Part shown: positions 15,719-27,700 of the stretch, in pieces
Numbering within the stretch: position 1 is the first letter of the stretch
Layout: each line of letters begins with the position of its first letter
NCBI GenBank assembly: GCA_922989275.2
Contig: OV277859.1
Location: 85,184,198-85,248,197 of the forward strand
Length of the DNA stretch: 64,000 nt
Origin: Gari tellinella
Lineage: Eukaryota > Mollusca > Bivalvia > Cardiida > Psammobiidae
Reading direction: 5' to 3'
The notes under the pieces: model-generated
What the model saw: the letters and a program-made list of their open reading frames with translations, nothing else
What the model was told of the DNA's origin: nothing
Databases searched by the model: none
Translations under genes and position numbers: made by a program

Positions 15719-18700
15719 ACTACTACCTATTCGAATATGTGATGTTACTTATGCAAATAAGTGGTTTCCGCTATTAACTTTTTGAATAAGTGATATCACA
15801 TATTCAAATGAGTGATATCGCCTACGTTTAACTACATTTTCGGGATAGTTTCAATTCGAGTAGGTGATATATTGAACTTCTGATATCACTTAAGAATTTT
15901 TCTTAGGGTTTCTTAAGTGATATCGCATAATGGAATAATTGATAACCCCTATTCTTATAGTAATATAACCTATTCGAATAATTTATATCACATATTCGAA
16001 TAAATAATATAACTTATTCGAACAAGTGATATCTATTCGAATTAGAGATCGACCTCGACGTTTATCACCAGGCAGGTTGGTGGTTTTTATCCAATGGACT
16101 GTTTCGCAGCAAATGAAATTTCAAAATCATCTTCCTGAAATAAACCCTTATCATCATCTCATCTCATCATTCATCGGCATTATATGACCTATTCCATGTC
16201 GCGATGCCGTAAACCTCACTAACTTATCCACATCTATTAAAAGGGTGCATAAAACCGAAACAATCTGTCCATCCATAATTCAAAAATATGTTTTGAACCA
16301 TTCTTTCAAAAGAAAATGTGAAGCATATACAGCGCTCCCTCTCTATAACAACATCCAATGGGGATAAAAAAAATATACGCGTTGTTCGTTATAGGGAGAG
16401 AAATTGGCTTACATTTGCAAACAGATTGGATCCTGATCAGACGCCGCGTTACGCGGCGTCTGATCTGGATTCAAGCTGTTTGTACTCGTCGAAAAGATTT
16501 TTTATGTCAAAGTGTCCATTATGTAACTTTGAGAAAAACAGCAGACGACACTTTTAAACAGACGACATTGCAGCCGATAATAGGTTGGACATAAATGTCT
16601 TGTTTGGGAGAAGAGCGTCAAGTGTTGTTGTAAGAAGGGAATCGTTTTCGAGATGTCCGTTGTAGAGAGGGAGCACTGTAAATAAAACCAACGAATATGC
16701 ATCACTCACCTGGGTTATTCTGAAGCACAGTTTTAGACCTTGTACTCTTCCTACGGTATTTTGGATTAATATGCCCGGTTGTTCCAGAATATATGAGAAA
16801 ATCTTTCACATTCGGCATATAAGTATTCAAATCTACCTGTCTCTCACATGTTGTTGGTGCCATTCCTGAAGAAACAAACACACCTTTATTGTAAAACTCT
16901 TGACTAAATTGACTTCACTGAAAATGACTGTCCGACCTTTTTTATCTTTTGATTGCTGGACGTTAATTTTCTAAATATTTTCGAACTATTTTGGAAACAG
17001 ATTAGACACCGAGTAAATCCATTTAAACGTAGTGACTTGAGTTAAATCTGGAAAAGTGTTTAATCCATTTATGCCCAGTGGATTCTTCCATGTTTATATA
17101 TCGGATAAGTCCATTTTTATCAAAGGGATGCCTGGTCAAAAGTTTCATTTTCATTTTGTTTTATATTGAAATTCCTATCAGCAAACAGTGTATACTCTGA
17201 TCAGACGCGGCATAATGCGGTCAGAGTCTGAGTCTACACTGTTTGGCTATGTCCCATATATGGGATCGTGGGCACAAATGGGTTAAATTGTGAAATGTAA
17301 TGTAAAATGTTATGTAAACATGGCTGAAATGACTAGTATTCTCCATTTATCACGACAACTTACCATGGTCTGCAAGGACAATCAAGTTTACACAGTGATC
17401 TATTTCCTGCCTCAACAGACCGTTCATAAGCCGGTTAATGATTCCGTCTACCCTTTTCAACATTGCATTGACCTGGAACATAAACCAAGTTAGTTTTCTC
17501 AAACATGTGAAGCTATCCTCAAAAGCATATAACTATGGTGAAATGCTAGTACTTCACCTGGTTAGGAAAGAAGATCTATTGCAGACAATATTGGAGATGC
17601 ATTCGCTTTCTGGTTAAGCTCTAACATAGTTGACACTCTGATGAGCCCTTTCGGCGCCAAATTAATCGTGAGGTTTTACCCCCTCGCCGCTATATTTTCG
17701 TCTGCTTCAATAGTGTCGTCATTTACAAACAGTGTACATTTGAGGATTACAATTGTCACATGCAAACAGTGTAGACCATAATCAGAAGGTTCCTTAAGAA
17801 TCCCTCTGATCAGGATCAATACTGTTTGTCATTTTGATTTTTTTCTTTTTCTTTAAATCAACCCTAAACAGTAAAAATGGATTAGACTTATTTTGAAATT
17901 GGAATTGTCCATTAAAAGTTTCAGGGGTGAATGGGTTATAGTAATATGACTTAAGAAATATTGATATGAGTGTCAAACAGCTTGGATTCTGGTCAGACGC
18001 CGCGCGGCATTTGATGCGGTTTCAAACTGTTTGCAACATCAACTTCGGTGCCGAAAGGGTTCAATAAATATTATTTCTAACGAGGAATGTCGTTTATTCA
18101 CTATGTATCATTAAGTTTCGCTTCGTTTAAAACAACTGTCAATGTAACTTCTTCGTGTGGCAAAATTAAATGCGTTGCGTAGTTTGCTCTCTCAATTTGG
18201 ACACCGTGGTGATAAAAGTGATGTTTAACAATGGTTCATCGATACATAGTTTCCCACTGTATCTTATAATTTACCATATTCATACTACCAAAAAACTACC
18301 GTATCTTTTAATATTCATTTTTCTAAATTATTTGTTTATTGTCATCGAACTGTGTTTTGAAAAATATCCGAGGACTGGGCATATCTATTGTCTGAAACTC
18401 ATGCTGCCAAAAGTTACACCATACATTTACAATGCATACTTAACTATTATGTCCATTGCAAACAGTTTGGAGCCAGATCAGACGCCGGGTAACCCGGGGT
18501 CTGATCAGGTTCCAAACTGTTTGCCACTCAGAATAAAACTGGTATTCAGATTTGTTAAAAAGTTGTAATGTTCTATATTGCATTGCAATGCGTTTGCGCT
18601 TGAACGGAAGAATAACGTTTTTCCACTGTATTCTAGACCGGTAGCAAACTCGCAAACGATGGCTAACAATGGCCACCGAATTCTCTGCTGAACTTATGGC

Positions 18701-21700
18701 AGTTGTTATTACCTGTGGACTGTTCGGTCCGGTACCATGGGCCTGGTGGTCAGGTTCGTCAAAGTATAGAGTTATAAAGTCAGGTCTCTCTCCGTCAGGT
18801 TGTTGTAGCCACCCCAGTACAGTGTCCACTCTCTCCTCGAATGTAATCTTGCTGAGAAATAAACATATTTCGTATTTAACCCTTTCACTCTCAATGACGT
18901 CTTAAAGCGCGTTTACAAACAATTTGGATCCTGATCAGACGCCGCGTTACGCGGCGTCTGATCAGGACCCAAACTGTTTGCCACTCTTATCGATGTTTAT
19001 TAAGTCGTACAACCTTAAATCTAACTTTGAAACGTGTCTTGCAGACAACAATACTGAAGTAGATGACAATCAAGCGGTGAAGGGGTAAAACATCTCCCGA
19101 ATAATTTGATCATTAAAGGGTTACTTCAGATGGATGGTTAAAGTAAGATATTAGTAAAACATAAAGCTCCTTAAGAAGAGTTGTGTGTTTTCAGTATATG
19201 AACAAATTTAAGTGATACATTTATTTAACATTATATAAAAACTATAATAAAAGCATTCCACACCCTTTAGCCTTCACTTTCCTATCTCATTTTGTTATAA
19301 TCAAAATGGTTTACCCGTCATAAGTTTTCCAAATATCCGGCTGCACACCTGCAAATAAAATACAATATGCATAAGTCGCTCCTGATATCATCAAGTTGTC
19401 AAAACAACGCCAAATATTAACTAGAGGGTTTTGAATGTCCTGAATCGCTCGCACGTTGTTATCGAACCTGATAGTTTTACATTTGAGTTTCACGCATAAT
19501 CAAGAAAAGTTCAATCTCAATCTATTCAAATTTGTAGACACTATGGTGTGAACAATATTTGAATATGACATAATTCTAGAATAGGTGAATACATCAATGA
19601 CAGATAACACTGAGGACAATAGTCTGATTTTACCGAAAATTATCTTATCTAAATGAAAATGCAAAAAGGAGTGTAAACACCGTTAAATATAGCATTTTAA
19701 ATCATCAAGGGCATATAGTCAAGTCAAGTCAAATATTCTTTATTGGCACAGACAACATAGTCCATCGCCTCTACACTCAGGCGGTCTCATCCAAGCTCGA
19801 GAAGAGCATGACACGCACATACATCATATATATACCAATTCATTCATGAGTCACGGAGCATCAAAAATAATAATACTAAAGTACAAAATATATAGTAAAG
19901 CATTAAATCAACTATGCTTAAATTGGCAAATTGCTTATCTCTTAATCTGCAGTCTGTATCGGGTGAATTACATATGCAAACAGTTTGGATCCTGATTGGG
20001 CGCCGAGAAATTCGGCGTCCTATGAAGATCCAAACGGCTTAATATACGAAGTACAATTAATCACACGCATAAAAAGAACAACCCAAAGGTTAAATCAACT
20101 TCGCACGCTTTAAAGATTGCATACTCTGTCCAATACGCTGAGTTCTCAGTCGCTGACTATTAAAGTGCAAAATATACAGTAAAGCATAAATTCTACAATA
20201 CTGTTGCAGTCTGTAGCGGGTGAATTCGCAACACATATGCAAACAGTTTGGATCCTGATGGGACGACGAAATTCGGCGTCCCATGAAGATCCAAACTACA
20301 TGATATACAAAGTACAATTTATATATCACAAGCATAAAAAGAACAACAAAGCTTGAAATTTCAATATCCAGTATTCCATGCAGAAATATGTTGTTTTCAA
20401 GCAGACTAAAGGTTAAATCAACTTCGCACGCTTAAAAACTGCATATACCTGTCCGATATACTTTGAGGTCTCTGCTGAAAGTACAGCAGGCCAAGCAAAA
20501 TAACGCTTTGGTTAAATGATTCAAAATCGCTTATATACAAGCCAGCGCGATTAATATTACATACATGTAACCATACACATTTAAAACTTATTCTAATACA
20601 AAATAAAGTTTTACTTCGGTAAAAGTGTTAAGTAGACTCGGAATATAATAACTGTGCATTCTGTGTTCAATGACACTAAGTTCTTGGATTGTATTTATTC
20701 GGAAATGGTAAGTTTTACGATCTAAATCTTAAGTAAACTGTCACGTCTTTCATTGGATAAATATACATATTTTGCTAGTCTTGTCAATATTCCAGTTTGA
20801 GACTTTGAAAGTAATGATATAATTTTTTGTTTAGTTGGCCAACGGCAATAGTATTTAGGAAGACAATTATTTCTTATATCACGATAGCACGGACAAACTA
20901 AGGTAAAATGATACTCATCTTCTATAACATTCATTTCACACATAACACACTTACGATTTTGTAATTCAATATTTCTGAAACGCCCTTCTTCAATAGCCAA
21001 TCTGTGGGAGGATAATCTTAGTCTAGTAAGTGCAACACAGTGTTTCTCAATTTTAACACAGCTTAAATATTTTTCTAATTCTGGATTACTCTTAATATTT
21101 TTATAAGTTTTAAGTTTTGAGGATGAATCAAGAAGAGAATACCATTGTTGATAATACTGGTCATATAACCTTTCTATAACCTTTGCTAATTGTAATTTCG
21201 TTATATTTTCATTGTTCCACAAATAGCCAAACCCTAAGTCATTAAGCATACACTTTACTTCAAGTGCCCACGAGTTAGCTATATTATTGTTGACCTGATC
21301 ATAAAACATAGTATTAATCAAGGAGCCGGAAGAATGAACAATTTTGAATCAATATTTAAGTATCCTTACTTTTCGTTGTATTTGTAATGGGACCTTACCT
21401 AACTCACCATAAACTGCTGCGTTTGTGGTCTGAGTTCTGACTTTTAAAACCTGTTTAAGAAATTTTAAATATATTCTTTCGATATCTTGCGCTTTGTGGA
21501 ACCCCCATATTTCATATCCATACATTAATATTGGCAATATCATACTATCATAGAGTTTTAATTTTTCATTTACCGCGAGGGGGACTTTATCAAACAAGGA
21601 ATTCAGTGAATATGTTGCTCTTAAAGCCTGTTCTGACAGTAACTTTTGGGATTGATAAAATTTACCATTAGATGAAAGTGATACGCCTAGGTAAGTAAAG

Positions 21701-24700
21701 TTAGTAACTACATCTAATCTAACATTGTCATAAAACAAGTCAAAATGTTCATGTCTAGACCCCGGTTTACATACCATGGCTACCGACTTTTTAGTATTAA
21801 CAGTGATATTCCATGAACTACAATATTTATGTAAACTATTCAATAACATTTGCAAACCATCAATTGAATACGAAAACAGAACAGTATCATCAGCAAACAG
21901 TAGCATGAATATTTGTAATTCATTTATAGTAATAACATCTGCGTCCTCATTTTGCAAAGAAGCCCCCATGTCGTTGATAAACAGAATAAACAATAATGGG
22001 GATAACGTTTCACCCTGCTTTACGCCCATTACGCTTTCAAAATAGTCTGTAATGTCACCATTAACTTTGATGCATATTTTAACTGACTCATACATTGATT
22101 GCAACATTTTAACAAATTTACTGGAAACGTTATGTGATAAAAGTTTGAACCAAATTCCATTTCTATACACTAAATCAAAGGCCTTTTTAAAATCAATAAA
22201 TGCACAATACAATTTTCTCCTTTCATGTTGTATAACCTTATTTATTAATGATTGTAAAACAAAAATGCAGTCAGTCGTACTTTTATTTTGTCTAAAGCCA
22301 AACTGAAAGTCTGTTAATATATTATTGTCCTCTACCCATTTACGTAATCTTTGGTCTAACAAATTCGAAAATATTTTAGCAAATACACTAGTTAACATAA
22401 TGCCTCTATAATTGTCAACGTCATTTTTATCTCCCTTCTTAGGAATAGGGACCAATATACCTTTTGTCCATGATTCAGGATATGTACCACTGCTATATAT
22501 AAAGTTAAAAATTCTACATAATAATGGTGATAATATATCTTTACATTCAATGAAAATATCAGGTATCAAATTGTCCACACCAGGGCTTTTACCACGCTTT
22601 AAGGAAGATATGGCATTGTTAATTTGACCTATGTCAAACTCCCTGTCAAGTTCGTCTACTGATTGCTGATTTGGGAAATTATTTAACAAATTTTCAACAT
22701 TTTCATCTTTAAAAGCATCTTTGTCTGAAAACAAATTCTTAAAATGATTATAGAAATCTTCAGTAGGTATGGTTGTGGACTTTTTGCATTTTTTATTAAA
22801 TTTACGGATAGTGTCCCAAAATTGTTTAGGGTTATTTTTTGCTAAATATTGTAATTCTGTTTTCTTATTATAAGCATGTTTATACCGCGCAATACGTTTT
22901 GCCTTTCTATAAATTCTTCGTTTACCAATAACCAAATTATAATTTTCCTGTGTCCTAAGTCTCTTATATTGTTTGTTCGCATGCTTTAGATTATTTCGAG
23001 CATTCTCACAGTCGCCGTTATACCACGGGCTTGCATACTTTCGTGTATTTAACTTATTGTAATTGTCGTAAATTCGTGTAGTATGTCCAAATGAATCAAA
23101 TGCTTTTGTATACAGTACTTGTGCAAAAGTATTTACCCCACTGTCTATGTCTACGTTCTCAGAAACTATATCTGTGATAATATTAGTCAGATTATTTGTT
23201 TCATTATTTAAAACTTGCTTGAAATTGTTGCTTTTCTCATTGTCCCATACTAATTTGTTTATTACTTTACAAGACGAATTGTTTGAGGGATACATATCTG
23301 GATATTTAACTTTTAAGTTTATTTGTATAGGAACATGATTAGACCATTCATAAATATCATGAACTATAAAATCTTCGATAATAGGGAATATTACTTGGGA
23401 AACAATCGCATAATCAATAAGACTTTTACCATTACTAGTCATACACGTAAATCGTCCTATACCCTCGTCATCACCCACTCGACCGTTAACAATTCTGAGA
23501 TCCGTACTTTTACAAATATCTAAAAGTTTAGTGCCAGATGCATTACATACTGGATCTTCACTATACCTTTCATTTAAATCAATACAGAAGTCATCTTGAT
23601 TAGGGTTAATAGTAGGAATATATCTCTGAAAATTTTCAGAAAGTTGCGTGAAATCAGAACGGTTACCAGTTCTTGCATTAAGGTCTCCAATAACTGCAAC
23701 ATCCCCCAAAGTTGAATAAGATCTTATGCCTGTTTCTAACTGCTCATAAAAACCAAATTCACGTGCTTTAAAATATACTGATTCTTGTGGTGGGATATAT
23801 GTAAAACAAATATAAGTCTTGGCCGATTAGCCTGACTTCAAACATAATCAAACTAATTCGAGAATACCCATGTATAATTTTACATAGTTTTATCAAAATC
23901 TATACGAATTTGTAAAAACTAACGCGTAAATAATATTGAAATAAAGCATTTTCTAACATATCCGTGCACATGAAGTTGAGGTTACTCTTAACACAATAGT
24001 CCGATTTCAACAGTAATGGTATTCCTACAAGAACATATACTTCTATTTATTGTGTGCAAGTATAACCAAAATCCATACAAAAATGCAGTTACTGGAGTGT
24101 AAAAAAATATAATGACATTTTCAACACATCAAGGGCAGATAATTCTTAAACATTCGAGAACGTATAGCCATATATATATAGTTTTGCAAAGTATTATTAA
24201 ATTCATTCAAATATTAACCCTTTCCCCCATAGAAGCGACTTTTAGCGTATTTAATTTATTCCTCCGCTGAAGAAAATAGTTCCAGTTTATACCCTCATGA
24301 ACAATTACCATTACAAATATTTTATATAACCTAGCAGATTTTAGCTTAAAGCAGTTTGAAAGTAAAGCAGAATGTGCCTTAAGGCACATTCTGCTTTACT
24401 TTCAACCTGCTTTAAGTGGTCACCTATCTTCACAACTAGAAATAGGCTATGAGGTAAAGGGTTAAGACACTAGAGCGTAAACAATACTGAAATAAAGCTA
24501 TTTCTAGCATTTCTTAGTACATCAAGTACAGATAACTCTTGCCACAATAGTCCGATTTCAACAAGAAATGTACCTTCATAAGAACGCATACAGTATGTCG
24601 AATTATAATTAAAATCCATTTAAAACTGTAGTTGCTAGAGTGTAAACACTATATTGGCATTTTAAACACATTAAGGACAGATAACCTTTTGCCTAATTTC

Positions 24701-27700
24701 AACCACATTCAAACTCATCCAAGAACTTTTGTTTATATACAATTTGAGCGAGTTTGCGAAAGACTGTTTAAAATGTGTGGTATCTAGAGTGTCAACACTA
24801 AAACTATTGATGACGGACAACGCACGAAGGACGACTGACGACGGACGCCGGACATTCAAGTAACACAAAAGCTCACCTGAGCTTTGCTCATGTGAGCTCA
24901 AAAGTCACTCCATCTTTTCATCATATTAGATTTGACAGCATTTAGTCATTTAGAAAGGAGTTAGCTTAATGTTTTCTTCATAACTTTGGTCAGCAATCAT
25001 CTGCCTACAAAGATCTTATAAACCTTTCTTATTGGTTGGTCGCTTTTTTCCTATGTATCACAGTATAATTTTTGTTTCAAATAATAAAATGTCATCTTAA
25101 TACACATGATCATCATTTCAAACTGCAAAAACACAGGTAGATCTACCCCATATGTGCTCTCGTTACCAAATAGATATGGTTCCAGATAAGATTCCATAAA
25201 ACAGTACGTCGCACCTGTGTCTTCTGAACTGTTTGCTAAGAAAAATGCAGCAATATTTAAAATATGGTATTCTATATCTTTTTTAAACATATTTATAATA
25301 AAGATGATAATAAAGTCCTTTAATTAACAAAATTACAATATCCTTTGAAAATAGCCAAGTGCAATTTGGTGAACGTAACTACATTAACCCTTAGCCTGCC
25401 AGTCACGACTATAGCTCCATATGCAAACAGCTTGGATCCGGATGAGACGCCGAGTAACTCGGCGTCTCATCCGGATCCAAGCTGTTTGACACTCGGACAA
25501 CATTTTCAGCAATTTTGAGCAACTTTGAAGCACTTTGAAACTTGAAGCAGACGAGAAATATAGCAGACGACAATTTATTTGGCGGGCTAAGGGTTAAATA
25601 TATTTACAACACATTCAACCCTAGCGACGAGTACAGCCGTCATTTATAAACAGTACGCTCGTCCTATGTCAACAGTGTAAACCCTGATCAGAGAGTTCCT
25701 GCAGGAACCCACTGATCAGGGTCTGCACTGTTCGTCATTGTGCAGTATAGTGTTAATATCAACTCTGAATAGTCAAAATTGGACTAGACTTAATTTGAAA
25801 TTGAAATTTTCTATTCACCCTTTCACTCTCAATGACGCTTTAAAGCGCGTATGCAAACAGTTTGGGTCCTTATCAGAAGCCGCGTAATGCGGCGTCTGAT
25901 CAGGACCCAAACTTTTTGACACTCTTATCGGTATAAATTAAGTCATACAACCATAAATTTAACTTTGAAGCGTGGCTTGCAGACAATTATACTGAATCAG
26001 AGCCGACAATAAAGCGGTGAAGGGGTAAAATCTCCCGAATAATTTGATCAAGAAAGGGTTAAAGTTATCAGAAGTGAATGAGTAAGAAATTCCTTACCTG
26101 AAATATTAACATCGCTGCCGACCCAGAAGTATGACGCTGTTCTTTTCCCTTGCTTTTTCGCCGTGGTCCACAACTACAATAAAACAACATATATACTTAG
26201 CAAAACTGCTAAGTACCCCAACATTTATATCATTTGTCATTTGAGTTTCGAATCAAAATAACTTTTGTTAACACGCATCATATTCCCACAAACATTGTAA
26301 TATATTCCATGAAATAATTGAAATATGATGATATTTCATAAATCAGAAAATCAATCTTATGTTCTCATCACCCGTGAAAAAGAATATACCAAAATTGTAC
26401 CTGGGGTACATAGCAGCTGTGCTAAGTATACTATGCCAAACTTCCAACGCAACACCCTAGATATTCCCATTACTTCCAATGTTAAACATGTCTTAAGCTA
26501 GTTTGGTCAATTCTGTAATGTGTGCATATCCTGAATAGATTTCTTCTGCAATTCATAGAGTGATCAATGGACAATACTCTTGGTAAACAAAAACAAAATG
26601 AATTGGCACTTGGTCCCAAAAATATGGAATTTTGTGAAAACAAGTTTTCAGAAATCTCATTCCAATGCATTTTTAATGGGGAATGTTAACCAGAAATTAG
26701 CGATACGTTTGGATAGATGGTTATTATTCGTCAGAAGTGTCAATGAAAATTCGTTGCCAATATTAACAACTTTGAGGACAGTACATCAATTTAAAAACAC
26801 AAATAAAAACGTTTTAAAAAATTTGTGTCACCTTTTCCATTGATTTAAAACACTCGCTCTGATATGAAAATAGAAGGGAACTCGGAGGTGTTGCGTTGGC
26901 AGTTTGGCCTAGTTTATATATTTCTAATCATCTAAACAGTTTTGTGTTGCTCTGTATTAGAAAAAGATAATAGTATATTGGTTTACAAAGTCTCTCAAAG
27001 TGATTTTCGAGTAAAAAAGCTCAAAACTAACCAATCAAATGCTTGAGAACGATCTAAGACCTAACTCAATCTCTTTATAACCTTGGGCCCGGCTCTTAAT
27101 ATAGTGCTCCCTCTCTACAATAACACCCAATGAGAGACAACGAGTGTGCGCGTTGTTCGAAGGGAGTCGTTGTAAGGAGGGAAATTGGCTTACATTTGCA
27201 AACAGGTTGAATCCAGATCAGACGCCGCTGTTTGACACTCTTTTCGATATCTATTTAGTCATTCAACCTTAAATTTAACTTTGAAACGTGTCTTGCAGAC
27301 AACAATTCTGAGGCAGACGACAATAAAGAGGTGAAGGGGTAAAAAACTCCCGAATAATTTGATCATGAAAGGGTTAATCCACGTACCGGTTCTCCTCCGT
27401 ACCAGGCTGGGTTGGACTTTTCCGTACTGCCTATGGAGTATGAAGCATTGATGTGAGGGTCGTACATGCTATTTCCAACCACGCCATGGGACGCTGGGTA
27501 CAGACCCTGTAGACAAAAACATATAATAGTAAACCCTCTCTAAGCAACAACCATAGTAAGTTTCCTTCAAATGATTCATGACAGGATGGCACTACATAAA
27601 GAACGCTAGTTAACCCCAACTCACTCACTGCAAAAACATCGGCACTAAATGACCTATTCAGTGGCATAATGCCGTAAACCTCAACTCACTCACTGCAAAG

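Larger units (their letters stand above)
19718..23820 (-). mobile_element. Nearly intact LINE (non-LTR retrotransposon), 5'-truncated
   Basis: On the minus strand the order is apurinic-type endonuclease remnant, reverse transcriptase, C-terminal zinc-binding region, 3' UTR. It ends TGCCAATAAAGAATATTTGA plus a (CTTGA)n tail at 19718-19731. The truncation point is near 23820 (endonuclease N terminus missing). It lies in ENPP intron 7, in the gene's orientation. Confidence 0.85.
19480..24890. repeat. Tandem array of ~200-bp units, interrupted by a LINE and a MITE
   Basis: Units containing CACATCAAGGGCAGATAA and CACAATAGTCCGATTTCAAC recur at about 19490-19715, 23830-24145 and 24475-24780. The array ends with GACGACGGACGCCGGACATT and a GCTCACCTGAGC inverted repeat. 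A related end occurs near 48300. Confidence 0.55.

Noticed and set aside
16318..16594. Recurring peptide like [20 protein letters not shown]
   Set aside because: It recurs wherever the GATCAGACGCCGCG palindrome is found and is its translation, not a protein family.
18170..18568. 132-codon plus-strand frame in ENPP intron
   Set aside because: Composition is that of AT-rich non-coding DNA and it runs through the palindromic core; no domain.
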